Below are positions 1 to 11,079 of a stretch of 64,000 bases of DNA, in pieces (the stretch's first letter is position 1; each line of letters starts with the position of its first letter). Made by a program: the position numbers and the translations under genes. Below the pieces are notes generated by a model, which saw only the letters and a list, made by a program, of their open reading frames with translations, made no database searches and was not told where the DNA came from. This stretch comes from Vombatus ursinus (taxonomy: Eukaryota > Chordata > Mammalia > Diprotodontia > Vombatidae), in contig NW_020954588.1 in NCBI RefSeq assembly GCF_900497805.2, positions 7,484,464-7,548,463 of the forward strand, read 5' to 3'.

Positions 1-447
1 TGCTTGACAGTTTACAATTTAAAATTAAGTACTTTGAGGTCCTTTAACAAAAAGGACCATTGATCCTAAGGATAATAGTACCAAGCTGTTACCATATCCA
101 GTGCTTTGAATCTGGATTAAATTCATAAAATGAATAGAATTATTTTATAGCTAGCACTGAGCTGACTCAGGAAAAAAAAAATTCGATCTATGAAAGTAGA
201 TGCATTGTCTCAGTTCATGTTTCTACTTTTAATGCTGGCTGTTTGACGGTCATTTGACAATGATCTGCATTTTCCTTCCTTGATGATCAACATCTATCTG
301 TATGTAGAATCTAGATAGAACAATCAATAAATCATAACATTTGGAAGTCTTAGAAATGATTATTGCCACATTAATTTATTAGTACTCATCAATACATAAT
401 AAAGCAATAAGTCAGTATCAAAGTCATATCCAGTTGAACCTTTAATT
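1..447. other. Unique AT-rich DNA
   Basis: No repeat family, long frame or RNA gene is recognised here. Confidence 0.5.
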
Positions 448-620
448 AAGCTGTGTGACCCTGGGCAAGACACTTAACCCTGATTGCCTCAGTTTTCTCT
501 TCCGTAAAATGAACTGGAGAAGGAAATGACAAACCACTCTAGTATCTTTGCCATGAAAACCCCAAAATGGGGTCATAAAGAGTCAGACACAACTGAAAAA
601 TGATTTAACAATAACAAAAT
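448..620 (+). repeat. MAR1-type SINE, 3' part
   Basis: Starts at GCTGTGTGACCCTGGGCAAG and runs through the GGAGAAGGAAATG and GGGTCATAAAGAGTCAGACAC words typical of the 3' half of this marsupial SINE. It ends in an A-rich tail with AACAATAAC. The tRNA-related head is missing, so the copy is 5' truncated. Confidence 0.85.
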
Positions 621-1124
621 ATTCCACAAATATACACAATGAATACATCACAAACAGAAATAAGATTCTCTAACCCATCCCAAGATTGAAAGATGGCACA
701 GACAAAATATTCTTAACCCACTGCCATATTCCTAGTCAGTATCAACTTACATTACACAAGTCTTTCCTTACAACAAGTCTGGGAACTGGAGATTATTAAG
801 TCAGTGCAAATGATCATTGGCATGACACACAAATCCTGAAATGATTAAGTATTCTTTCATGTCAGGAAACCTCCAAATTACATCCAAGTAAAATTCTGTC
901 TTAATGAATTCTCCTTCTCTCTGGCTCTCCTTTAAAACTTAGACTCATTCACTTTTACTTCTATTTAGATGATCCCAGGAAATGCAGTGATTCCTGTAGT
1001 CCTGAGTGTTATCAGGCCAGTGAGGTGCCAGCCGGGAAGCATTTCTAATAAAAAACACCAGTGATATTTTTTGTGAAAGCTGTTATGTATGAGAATTGGT
1101 GGCCGAATTCATTTCCATTGCCTG
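621..1124. other. Unique DNA
   Basis: No recognised repeat or coding signal. Confidence 0.4.
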
Positions 1125-1234
1125 ATTATCACATAGCTAGTAAGCATCTGAGGCCAGATTTGAACTCATAAAGATGAATCTTCCTGACTCCAGGCCTGGC
1201 ACTCTATCCTAGCACAACCTAGCTGCCCCCTGTA
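1125..1234 (-). repeat. SINE/MIR 5' fragment, reverse
   Basis: Reverse-strand SINE words are visible: GCATCTGAGGCCAGATTTGA, CTTCCTGACTCCAGGCCTGG and CAACCTAGCTGCCCC. This is the head of a marsupial SINE or MIR copy, with the 3' half lost. Confidence 0.8.
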
Positions 1235-1264
1235 GTCTTGTAGTCTAGCTATTATTGCTATCTC

Positions 1265-1266
1265 AT

Positions 1267-1303
<37 letters not shown>

Positions 1304-1308
1304 GCAAA

Positions 1309-1341
<33 letters not shown>

Positions 1342-1350
1342 CACCACTAC
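1265..1350. repeat. (ACT)n/(ACC)n microsatellite
   Basis: An array of CTA trinucleotides broken by one GCAAATA interruption passes into ACC units at its right end. Slippage-prone simple repeat. Confidence 0.97.
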
Positions 1351-1527
1351 CTGAAGCAACATTTGGTTGAAAGTCATAAACACTGGGTAATAAATTTTTC
1401 CTGAAGCATTACATGTTTTGTAAGTACTTACTATGTGCCTCTGACTCCTAAAAAATAACTAACAGCATTTAGGATACTTTGGTTCCTCTCATTTCATTAT
1501 TATCTCAATAATTTTTAGCATTAGAAT

Positions 1528-1640
1528 ATAAGCTTCTTGAGGCCAGGGACTATTTCTTTTTTTTTTTTAACTTTATATTTGCATTCCTAGCCCTTAGCGT
1601 GATAACCTTGCATGTAGTAGACACTTCTATATGGCATTAT
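1528..1640 (+). repeat. L2 3' end
   Basis: Matches the L2 3' UTR words TATAAGCTTCTTGAGGCCAG, GGGACTATTT and TAGTAGACACTT, in that order. Degraded old copy. Confidence 0.75.
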
Positions 1641-1654
1641 AACTAGGGGTGGCA

Positions 1655-1815
1655 GATTTAGTACTGGAATAAACCTTAGAAATCATCTAGTCTAATCCTT
1701 TTTTTTTCTTATAGGTGAGGAAAATGAAGCGTAGAACCACTTGTCCAATGTCAAACATAAATGGTAGAGTCAGAATTTGAAGGGAATTCCTCTAATTCTG
1801 ATCCTGCAAATCCAT
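1655..1815 (+). repeat. MIR/THER CORE-SINE
   Basis: Diverged copy of the CORE-SINE block: TTAGAAATCATCTAGTCTAA, then GGTGAGGAAAATGAAGC, then AGTCAGAATTTGA. Confidence 0.75.
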
Positions 1816-2214
1816 TCACTTATCTAGTGGCATAGGCATTAATTGTTAATATCAGAATAATTCTCTCCAAGTTAAACACTTTGAAGATAAAAAACAATCA
1901 TAAAAGATAAAGAACTCAACAAAAGTCTGATGTCATGCCTCACTGTGGAAGCACCAGGTTATTTCTGTAGGGCACTGTCTACTTCCTTTACCAAAGAGGT
2001 ATCTGAGAATAGGAAACATTTATGCTGATAATGTAGATAACCATTCATTTTTCCATTTGGGTATCTTTGGTGGTGGGAGTTTAAAAGGTAATATTTGGGA
2101 GTATGCTTAGAAATCTCTCTTCTATGATTGTATTTTTTTCTTTTTGCTTTATTGCCAAATTAGTAGTTACAGTTTTATTTTGTTTCTTTTTCACTGACTA
2201 GAGCAAATTTACAT

Positions 2215-2408
2215 GTAAAGTTTATAATTTTGCTTTCTAAAAGACTCATAGATTTAAGTGTAATTGGGAGATACATAACAAAATAAATAAAAACACAATA
2301 AAACATAGGTAATATTACATTTTTAAATTAAGTCAATATGCCACCTTCAGGGATGCTTATTATAGATTAGTGACCCCTGTTTTTATTTTAATTTGACACC
2401 CTTAATTT
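2215..2408. mobile_element. Non-autonomous DNA transposon relic
   Basis: Shares ordered words with the element at 17738-17908: TAATTGGGA, then A-rich AAATAAATAAA, then AGTCAATATG, then TTTGACACCC at the right end. The left terminus is badly decayed. Family not assigned. Confidence 0.5.
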
Positions 2409-2427
2409 AGAGACTAGTGAATTATCA

Positions 2428-2592
2428 TAGGAAGTGTCATAGAGTTCAACCCTGTCATTTTACAGATGAGGAAACTGAGGCCTGGCAAGGCTAAGTGAGT
2501 TGTCTTAGGTCACATAAGGAGTAAGCAACAGAGTAGGATTTGAATCTGGCTCTTCTGACTCTAAATTCAGAGCTCTTTCCACTCTATCAAAT
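2428..2592 (+). repeat. MIR/THER CORE-SINE
   Basis: Contains ACAGATGAGGAAACTGAGGC, a degraded GGTCACATAAGGAGTAAGCA and AGGATTTGAATCTGGCTCTT, the standard MIR core order. Confidence 0.85.
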
Positions 2593-2887
2593 GATGTCAT
2601 ACTCCCATTGGCAGTAGGGAATAAGGCTCTTATTAAGTAAACCGAGGGTGGTTTGTGGAAAGCTGGATTACAAGGCTGAAGAGTTAGGACTTTATGGGGA
2701 GCCATGAATCACAAGGGTCATATGGGGGGAAAATTGAGCAGAGGCACCTCTCCTGAAGCAGCAGCCACAGTCATAGATACTACCCTTTCCTCCCCCTCGC
2801 TGCCTTTGCTCTCACTTAATTTTGACCAGAATAGGATTCAGCAATTTGTCTCCTTACCTGTTTCTTTTAAAATGTTTTTCAACTAAA
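2593..2887. other. Unique DNA
   Basis: No recognised element. A 60-codon plus-strand frame here shows no family features and is treated as chance. Confidence 0.4.
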
Positions 2888-3400
2888 TTTTATTTTTTAA
2901 TGAACAAAAATAAAATTTTCTCTCTCAAACCCCAATGGGAAAAAAAGCCTTTTTTTTCAAATATGCATAGTTAAACAAAACAAAATGAAACAAATAAAGC
3001 AAAACTTTTTCTTTAATAATTATACATAGTCAAACAAATTACTGTGGCTGAACTCTAAAAACAACAAACCGTAGGTCTCGTTCTACAGTAAGTCTATCAC
3101 CTTCCTAGGTATCATACCTCATCATTGGTCCTCTGGCATCGTGGCTGGACTTTAATCAGAGTCCCTGATAGCTGTTACAATTGTTTATTTTTTTTATAAT
3201 GTTGTTGTTGTATTCCGGTTCTGCTCACTTCACTCTGGATAAGTTCATTCAAGTCTTCCCAGAGTTCATTGAAAATGTCTTGTTACTTCTTATGATGCAA
3301 TGATGTTCCATTACATTCACAGACCATAATTTATTCAGCCAGGCCCTAAATAATGGGACTTTGCCAATTTCTGAAAGGTCATTGACTTTTAAACTTTTTG
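2888..3400 (-). mobile_element. L1 3' end, old copy
   Basis: Reverse-strand L1 ORF2 tail plus 3' UTR. Antisense words include TTCCATTACATTCACAGACC and GTTCTGCTCACTTCACTCTG. The minus frame reads KVPLFRAWLNKLWSVNVMEH, which lines up with the ORF2 C-terminal NKLWY..VMEYY region of better copies here. It is 5' truncated at the right end and heavily mutated. Confidence 0.75.
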
Positions 3401-3597
3401 TAGAAGTCAAGTAGGAATGTTTTTCCTCCAAGATTTGAATACAATTAATTATGTTATACAATTAAAACAATTGGACTATAACTTTATAAAAATGTACCTG
3501 TTACATAAGATCCCAGAGCATTTGTGACAAAAAAAAAATAAGGAACATAAAAATTAGGAATAGAATGTGTTTCTTCCCTTCTTGACTATCAGAATTG

Positions 3598-3795
3598 TCA
3601 TAGTATCATAGATTTAGAGCTGGAAAAGAATTTAAAATTCTTGAGTTCAACCCCCTCATTTTGTAGATGAGAAAACTGAAGCTGAGAGAGGTTGAGTGAC
3701 TTGCCCAGGTTCACACAGCTATTAAGAGTTTGAGGCAGGATTCAAACTCAAGTCTTCTTGATTCCAGTCCTCTATCTACTGAGAGACCCAGGTGA
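3598..3795 (+). repeat. MIR/THER CORE-SINE
   Basis: TCATAGATTTAGAGCTGGAA head, GATGAGAAAACTGAAGC, GACTTGCCCAGGTTCACACA and TTCAAACTCAAGTCTTCTTG in order; near full length. Confidence 0.9.
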
Positions 3796-3799
3796 CTCT

Positions 3800-4056
3800 T
3801 GTTCCTTGGTCCCTAGGAAGTGCAATGGATAGAATACTGGGCTTGGAGTCAGGAAGACCCGATTTCAAATCCTGCCTCAGGTACTTACCAGCTGTTGAAC
3901 CTTGGGCAGGTCATTTCATCTATTTGCTCAGTTTCTTCAACTCTAAAATGGAGTTAACGAGAGTACCTACTTCCCAGGGTTGTTGTAAGGATCAAATGGG
4001 GATCAAAAGCATATAGTAAGTGCTCTATAAATGTTAGGTGTTGTTGTTGTTACATT
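3800..4056 (+). repeat. MAR1-type SINE
   Basis: tRNA-related head (GCAATGGATAGAATACTGGG, then GGAGTCAGGAAGACC), a core, and the alternative 3' part with CCCAGGGTTGTTGTAAGGAT and GTGCTCTATAAATGTTAG, ending in (GTT)n. Confidence 0.9.
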
Positions 4057-4425
4057 CCAGGAAAGGAGCAATTTAAATTATGATTATATATATCATGGCC
4101 ATAGGAAGTACTTGATCTCAGTTGCACCAAGAAAAAAAGACAATTCTAACATCAAAGCTGATAATTAAATGTGGAGTCCTAATACAGTTAGTTGTACTTA
4201 GCTGACCCCAAGGGGTGTATCATCTCTTGGAGGAGAGGTGGCAGTGAATCCCGTTTCTGGCGTTCCTAGAGAATTGTCTTAGTTGGAAGCTAAAGCTCAT
4301 GCCCTGGGGAAGCTTATCTCTGAGGCTCCCATTCCACTTTTTGGGGAAGCTTTTGCAGCTAGGGACATGACAGCTGGTCAGAGGAGATAGTACTCATAGT
4401 ACTAAGTGAAAAAGGCAAATCTGGG
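4057..4425. other. Unique DNA
   Basis: No recognised repeat or coding signal; a little more GC-rich than its surroundings. Confidence 0.4.
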
Positions 4426-4562
4426 CTTGCTGCAAAAAATGGAATGGGCCATCTCTGAATGGTGTGGATTTCCTGTCCCTGAATGTCACAAAGCAAAGAC
4501 TGGATGACCATCCCTCATCAGGTTGGGTGTAGAGAGCATTCTGGCACTGATAGGGGTCTAGA
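4426..4562 (+). repeat. CR1/L3 3' UTR fragment
   Basis: Contains AATGGAATGGGCCATCTCTG and CTGGATGACCATCCCTCATC, diverged forms of the CR1/L3 words GGAATGGGCTGCCTC and GCTGGATGACCACTTG. Confidence 0.6.
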
Positions 4563-4784
4563 TAGCAGGGATTTGCATCCCTGATTATTTATCACTTCTA
4601 GTTGACTGGCCCTTGAGGATCTTATTTCTAGCCTTCCCATGAATCACCTCTCTCGCTGGAACCATCAACACTACCATGTTTTCATCTGACTTAAGAATTA
4701 GCTCAGACTTGGTGTACTAATACAAAGAATCGAACGATTCCAGGAGAAAATGAATAGCATAATAATGGTGATCAGGAAAGTGGC

Positions 4785-5010
4785 AACGTGAGGAAGGCAT
4801 TAGAGAGTTCCACTCAGAATCAGGAAGACCTGGGTTCAAGTGTGGCACATAATGACTTTGACCTTGGGCAAGCTACTCTCAGGACTTGGGATATCTCTAA
4901 GAGGTAAACTGCAGAGAAGGTTCTAATCTGCATTTGTAGAAGGAGGTGCTCCAGGAGCATGCCCTGCATTGATGAAATCACATAAAAAGACAAATCCTGA
5001 CAGTTCATCT
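4785..5010 (+). repeat. Marsupial tRNA-related SINE (WALLSI-like)
   Basis: AATCAGGAAGACCTGGGTTC head, GACCTTGGGCAAGC, then CTCTAAGAGGTAAACTGCAG, TCTAATCTGCATTTGTAGAA and ATTGATGAAATCACA, a 3' half different from MAR1. The same 3' half appears at 11880 and, reversed, at 24222. Confidence 0.7.
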
Positions 5011-5308
5011 TTGTAGGATACCTCATGCTTTTTAAAGTACTTACACATGATAAACTGACTTTAGTCCTTCAGTAGTTGCATTCCTCTTGAAGGTTTATTG
5101 GAGGAGGTGTAGATGATAAGAACACAAGGAATAACTAGATGCTGAAATAATATGATATTGAGATGATATCTTCTGTGTAGGTATCCCTTACTTCCATATT
5201 TAAATGCATCTGTGATATTAATGCTCCCTCTAAGGAACAGATTGAAGCCCACCCACTCCTTCACATCCTGTGATTCTCCTTTCCATAGCCTCATGTAAAC
5301 ATGACTAC
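5011..5308. other. Unique DNA
   Basis: No recognised repeat. A 77-codon minus frame has no supporting features. Confidence 0.4.
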
Positions 5309-5566
5309 TAATAATAGCTAGCTTTTATATACTCCTTACTATGTGCCAGGTACTTCGCTAAGCACTTTCCAAATATTGTCTCATTTGATCCTCACAACAA
5401 CTCTGGAAGGTAGGTGCTATTATGATTTTTATTTTATAGTTGAGGAAACTAAGGCAAATAGAGGTTAAATGATTTGCCCAGGGTCACAGTGTCTTGAAGT
5501 CAGATTTGAACTCGTCTTCCTGATTCTGGGCCCAGCATTCTACCCACTGCACCATGCAGCTACCTG
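5309..5566 (+). repeat. MIR, near full length
   Basis: AATAGCTAGCTTTTATATAC head, ACTATGTGCCAGGTACTTCG, TTTGATCCTCACAACAACTC, core GATTTGCCCAGGGTCACAG and ACCCACTGCACC end. Confidence 0.95.
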
Positions 5567-6243
5567 ATACAATCTCCTTTTCCCCTATATGTATGAAACA
5601 GAACAGTGACAACTGTCCCAGACTAGAAAGTATAGGGTATCAATTTTCTCTTTTGCCAATTCAGTTGTTTTATGCAATTGCAGACAAATTAACTTGTTAC
5701 TCTCACAAGTTAATTTACAAAATAACTCAGTTATTTTGTAAAAAATAGTTACATTATTAAAAATGTGTGTCTTATCTATTTGTATAAAGGGCTAGAAGGT
5801 ACTGGGGGAAAATATATATATAAAATCCCAAGCATGACATTCTGAGATGATTGTCTACACATCTTTGCTGTTCCTCATGTGCTTTTAGAATTTTATATTG
5901 TTGGGTCTATTTCCCAGCGGCTATACATCTTGAGATTAGTATTATAGTCATCAGAAGACCAGGAAAAGGTAGTAGAAGTTAAAACATTGTATTTTTCCAT
6001 TATCCTAGAGTACACTGCCACATTCTTGGCTGCCACAAAAAGGGTACAAAAGAAGCTATTCTTTCTTGTAAGCTAATTTATTATTGAATATTTGTGAGAA
6101 GATTCTTCAGCATCTCCTTTCATACTTAGTGTAGACACTAGCAAAGCTTATGTTACAAATGTTGGTCACATAAGCTAAGAAAGATACCAGGCATAAAAGG
6201 AACTACAAAGGTGTGTCAAAACTTGCTTGGGAAACGTGAATTT
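5567..6243. other. Unique AT-rich DNA with paired palindromes
   Basis: No repeat family recognised apart from the inverted repeats at 5687-5741. Confidence 0.45.
5687..5741. repeat. Two abutting palindromes
   Basis: Arms 5687-5697 and 5705-5715 are perfect reverse complements (11 nt, 7-nt loop). Arms 5715-5727 and 5729-5741 are also perfect (13 nt, 1-nt centre). They share base 5715, so the segment could form two adjacent hairpins. Confidence 0.9.
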
Positions 6244-6470
6244 TTTAAAATCAGATTTTTTTTTTCAATCAATGAAAGCCTCTTCTTTCTCCTCCCTCCC
6301 TCCCTCCACTTCCTCTCCCTGTCCCCCCACCCCCATTAAGAAAGCAAGAAAACAAAACCCTTGTTACAAACAAGTAGAGTTGAGAAAAACAAATTCCCAT
6401 ATTGGCCATGTGGGAAATGTAAAATTGAGCATAAACAGAACTTTAAAAGTCCTAGCTCTCCATAACCTCA
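6244..6470 (-). mobile_element. L1 3' UTR, old copy
   Basis: Poly-T run, C-rich CTCCCTCCCTCCCTCC block and AACAAATTCCCATATTGGCC, the antisense 3' end also seen at 23476-23945. Only the 3' terminus survives. Confidence 0.65.
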
Positions 6471-7419
6471 TCTGATCAGAAGCTGACTTAATTGTGTGTC
6501 AGATTCAGTAAAATTTTGTGTACTTGACTTTTTGTGAGTCATTTCTGCCTCCCCTTTAAAAAAGCAAATTATATAGAAAGAAAAATGATCACATTTCTTC
6601 CTGAAAATTAGGGGAAGGGGTGGATAATAATTAGGAAGAAGCTATTTCTTTTGCAATTACCTATGTTTCAGTGACTCTAGATGTACAAAAATCTAGATTA
6701 GGAGTTATTTTCATAGGAAGTACTTGATCATAATTGAGGTTGATTGTAATAAATGTTAGAGTTTCTTTTTCCCAGGTGTCACTGGGGTGATTAATAGACC
6801 ATCACAACCAATGCAGTGAAGAGAAATAACAGCAGGGAAGGTTGGAGCCAAAGTCATTTCTTTTTGGTATTGTACCAATGGTATTGAATAGAAAAAGCTT
6901 TTTATAGTAAATTAATACAATAAAATCAAATGTAAATAACTTCGCAGTCTATTTAACAATGTGATAAGAGAGAACCAAGCTCCAAAGGTTCCCATGATTT
7001 CCAATCAGGAATATCTCAAAGGGCACAGTGGTAGATGCTTATCTTACTGGATATTTTTACTGCCAGTCAAAAGAGATAAGATGTCTTATGTTCAAAGACC
7101 CACCTATATTAGCCTGCCCAATTAACAGCAGAGTTGTTGACCTTTGACAAAGGAGGACTGAGCCAACTCTGTCAAGGGCACTATGCCATCACCCCATCAC
7201 CTCATCAGTATAGTAACTTGACAATTCTCCTGCTGTGTAGGCTCCCTAGGTAAGTGTTATTGCTGGAGTAAGATAGTGCTATAGAAAATAGCATATCTGC
7301 CCTATCACAAAGTTCTCTGCCCTTCACATAGAAGGGCCTTTCATCTATACCTTATATAATGCTCAGCAAATTTATTAACTGATTCCCAATCATTTGCAAA
7401 CCTGAAGGGTAGTATTGAG
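6471..7419. other. Unique DNA
   Basis: About 950 bases without a recognised repeat, long frame or simple-sequence array. Confidence 0.45.
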
Positions 7420-7431
7420 GCATAAGTAATT

Positions 7432-7517
7432 CTTCTTCTTTTTTTTTTTTTTTAGTGAGGCGATCAGGTTAAGTGACTTGTCCAGGGTCACACAGCTAGT
7501 AAATGTCAAGTATAGAA
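7432..7517 (-). repeat. Truncated WSINE-type SINE with target duplications
   Basis: Poly-T then AGTGAGGCGATCAGG and AAGTGACTTGTCCAGGGTCA, the reversed 3' end of the young SINE. The word GCATAAGTAATT flanks it at 7420-7431 and 7518-7529, a 12-bp target-site duplication. The copy is 5' truncated. Confidence 0.9.
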
Positions 7518-7529
7518 GCATAAGTAATT

Positions 7530-8509
7530 GAAAATGATGAGTAATTAAAAAACTATTTTATTTGAATGTATCCTGATTCTTACTTTTGAACACAGGTATG
7601 CCAGATAATGGGGAATTTGATTCCAAACAAAATCAGACCTATCTTTGGAAAATCTGGATGGCAATTCAGTCTGCTTTATCCATCCTTGCCATGCATTCCA
7701 TGTTGGGAGTTAGACTAATCCCTCTCTGATATATACAAGCTTGATTTTCTCTTAAGCTTTAATCCCTGCCTGATGCTGGAAGAGTTGGTAAAAATGCTTG
7801 GCTTTCAAAGGGCATAATTACCTTTTTTCCTTAAAAAAAAAAAGACAATATATAAAGCAAGTACTTAGGTATAGTTGTTGCTAATACTAAATTTGAAAGA
7901 AAAAATTGACAAGAATGAACTGAACTTCTCATTATAACTTTGAGGTAAATTATATCTGAATATGAATTATTATTGCCATAAACCATACTGATAATTAATA
8001 GATATAGCTACTGAATTTTTTTTTAAATGAAGTAAATGTTGAAGATTCCTGCTATAAAAGAAGTTCAGACTAACGGACATAATTGTAGTCTTCTGATCTT
8101 TTGCTGTGAGTGGAGAAAGTTGTTTAGAAGTTAACAAGTATGTTACCTAAAAAACTAACTTGGTGAAAACAGAAAGTTTTTGTTTAATTTAAGCCCAAGA
8201 GGTTTTGTATATTGGAGATGTGGTATCTTCTCCCAATGAGCCTACCGAGTTGGTGGTTTTCGTTTGCATCGTACTACGGTTTTTAAAAAGTGAGCAGTAT
8301 ATTTAAGGAGAAGCTGTGGACAAAATCTTGAATCTGTTTACTTACTTAGTTCCTTTTTATCATGCTTTTAAGCTATCTTGTATTTACCACTGTTGGTTCT
8401 CAGATCATTTCTCTAGTCACTCCATTCCTGCCCATTGCAGTGTATGACTAAATTCTCCCCAACCCCTGATCATTCAATCAGTTTTGAATGCCCTTACCTG
8501 TACTATTTT
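7530..8509. other. Unique DNA
   Basis: Nearly 1 kb with no recognised repeat. The part around 8250-8280 keeps several CpG dinucleotides, unusual in this window. Confidence 0.4.
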
Positions 8510-8715
8510 CTTTTTTTAAAATTCTATTTTATTTTCAGAACTTCATTCTCTCCCTTACACTTTCCCCTCACCCCTTGAAACAAGAAAGAAAAACAAAAAC
8601 CCATTACAAACCTATATAGTCAAGGAAAACATTCTGCATTAGCTATGGCCAAAAAAAAAAAAAGCTTCGTCCGTTTGCACTCTGAGTGCATCACCTCTCT
8701 CTCTGGAGGTTGGTA
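8510..8715 (-). mobile_element. L1 3' UTR, old copy
   Basis: Antisense L1 3' end: TTCTATTTTATTTTCAG, CCCTCACCCCTTG, AACCCATTACAAACC, ATTAGCTATGGCC and GAGTGCATCACC, comparable with 6244 and 16100. Confidence 0.65.
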
Positions 8716-9533
8716 AGGAGATAGTAAGAAGAGATGACAAAAAGGTTTAAGCTTAAGGAGGAAGTCCTCCACAGCCCAAACAGGGTTGATTTTGAATCAT
8801 GGGATGTCACAATGGGAAGAATTCAATTGCAGGTCTCCCAAATAGCAATGGAAAGTATTGTGGTGGGTATAAATAGGCTGTATCATTTTACTAGTGAATA
8901 ATTGCATGCCAGAGGAAGTATTAAATATATTAATAAAAAGATGTATGAATGGAAAAGGAGGTAGGGCAGTCATGGATATGAGATAAAATATGTGAAAAAT
9001 ATTTTTACAAATTTTGAAGTGCTATATAAATGCTAGCTATGATGATGATGTAGCAAGAGGTAACCTCTGAATAGCCTACATGCTTCATTGGTATCGACAA
9101 AGGCCCCTAGCACATTTGTGAGACATCCCTGTAGAGGGTTTATGGGAAACCAAAGACCAGAGTCATACTGGATGGGGATGTGTGGATGAGAGGTGACCTG
9201 TACTTTTAGAGGGGGTACCCAGAATGATGAATCCACAAATCCATTCAAATATCAGATTTTAGCAGGAGTTACAGTGGGAACTGTGGAAAGGGGATAATGG
9301 AAGAACTGAGGGAAGGCATGAGTGGAATGAAGTGATGAGTGAGATGGGTAAGTATGAGACTATGATAGGAAATTTTCATTATAGTTAATCTAAGTCTTTC
9401 ATATACCTTATTATACCCATGTCATCCTTGTGAACATTTAGGGTGTGTGAAAAAGTCTTATACATCTCAATAGTTTCTTGTACAGTCACCATATTATGGT
9501 CGAGTTGAATAACTGATGTTCATAATGATGACT
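8716..9533. other. Mostly unique DNA
   Basis: A short SINE/MIR tail (GTGCTATATAAATGCTAGCT near 9020-9045) lies within otherwise unassigned sequence. Confidence 0.4.
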
Positions 9534-9790
9534 TCAGAGCAACTGGGTGGTGTAGTGGATAGAGTGCAGGCCTGGAATCAGGAAGACCTGAGTTCAAATC
9601 TAGCCTCAGATGCTGACAAGTTGTGTGATCCTGGGCAGGACACATAACCCTGTGTGCCTCAGTTTTCCCATCTGCAAAATTAGCTGGAGAAGGAAATGGC
9701 AAACCACTATGGTACCTTTGTCAAGAAAATCCTAAATAGGTTCATGAAGAGTCAAACATGATTGAAACTACTGAACAACAACAACAAAAA
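9534..9790 (+). repeat. MAR1-type SINE, full length
   Basis: Head GGTGGTGTAGTGGATAGAGT resembles a tRNA A box and GAGTTCAAATCT a B box. The GGAGAAGGAAATGGCAAACC middle is followed by a (CAA)n tail. About 255 bases. Confidence 0.93.
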
Positions 9791-9896
9791 TGATGTTCTT
9801 GATGGATATCAAAGATAATGAGCTTTACAAGGTTCTCCAATGTTGAAAAACCTTCAAATATGTCTCCAACAATTGATTATATTCTAAGAACAGCCT

Positions 9897-10075
9897 AGTT
9901 CAGGAGTGTGGCCTTTTGACTGAATCCAAATTTTACAGAACAAATCCTAAAACTGATTTGTTCTGTAAAATTTGAATTCAGTCAAATCCAGTTTGCAAAA
10001 ACAAATAAGCCAGACTTAAGGATCTAGAAGGTCACATGTGGCCTCAAGGCCAAAGATTCCCTAGTTCATTACAGT
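9897..10075. mobile_element. Foldback DNA transposon (hAT-like MITE)
   Basis: Arms 9915-9946 and 9955-9986 are reverse complements over 32 nt with one mismatch and an 8-nt loop. The right flank carries GGTCACATGTGGCCTCAAGG and GATTCCCTAG, the reverse complement of the CAGGGGTGGGGAACC-type terminus seen intact at 55090. The left terminus is shortened. No coding capacity; it would depend on a transposase supplied in trans. Confidence 0.8.
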
Positions 10076-11079
10076 CTCATCAGCAGTATAATGGCCATTT
10101 GGTGATAGACTCTTTGCCTATGGCAACCCATGAAACAAAGATTGATGCAAAGACAACACATTAAACAAAGACAAGTGCAAAATGGTCCTCAGCAGCACAT
10201 GATTCCCTTCTGTTTCTGCAGTGATGGTGGTGGAGCAATGGAATTGGTTTTATTGTACAGGAAGTTATGCTATAATAAGACACATGTTCCTAAAAATCAC
10301 CATTCTATGCAAAATCATGCAAAATTTCAGGGTTTATGGGGAAAATGGAGTCAGGGATATTCCTTAAGGGGGAGTATAAGAAAATGAGTCTCCTTTTACT
10401 TGTGGTAAAAATTGTTATTGTTGCTATAATTCTTCAAGGATTCATTGATTCATTGGTATGAATTCTGTCTTCACTAAGGCACATCACCACTCCTGGGTCC
10501 CAGGGGAAACTACCATGGTAATATAAGGAATCCCTACCACGTCATCTGGGTCACCGACAATGCCAGTTGCTGCCCCATAAAGGGCATAGGATCTCCCTAT
10601 GGGGAATGGGAGACCTTTGGTACAGCCTTTTCTGTGAGGCGTCCTGGGGGACTACTCCATTCCAACAGTGCCAGACCCATTTCCACAGAGACAGTCTACC
10701 AGGACCACGTCCAGCTGAGCTTTTCCCAGGGCAGATAGCTCAGGGGTGGTGTGAATCAAAAGGGCTAGGTCTATTCTATTTATTCTGGGGCTTGAGGTAA
10801 GGGGTGTTTTTGGGGGGCTCTTCCTTTCTCCCCTTCAATTCTGTGCCTGCTTCTCTAGTTCCCCACCTCTTACTCCCCTGAGTGTTATTCTCACCCTTTC
10901 CCACTTCATCCTGAGTTGCAGAAGATGACCACAGCAGCTTTTCCCCCAGTTGGAGTCAGATATCTCCTCTTCATACAGATCCCACCGCATGCTGCCTGAG
11001 ATGAAATTGTGAATATTGTTATACTCAAACTGTTCAAAACAATCTTTATAGCAGAACTGACTATATCCAAGGGCAACAA
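10076..11079. other. Unassigned 1 kb upstream of an RTE fragment
   Basis: Not matched to a family. The 10550-10900 part is GC-richer than its flanks. It may be the 5' part of the RTE element that follows, or unrelated unique DNA. Plus frames of 85 and 77 codons are unsupported. Confidence 0.35.

Noticed and set aside
9437-9475. AGGGTGTGTGAAAAAGTCTT resembles a mariner terminus
   Set aside because: No partner terminus or TA duplication found nearby; too short to call.
10480-10870. Possible solo LTR
   Set aside because: No TG...CA ends, polyadenylation signal in the right place or target duplication could be shown; left unassigned.
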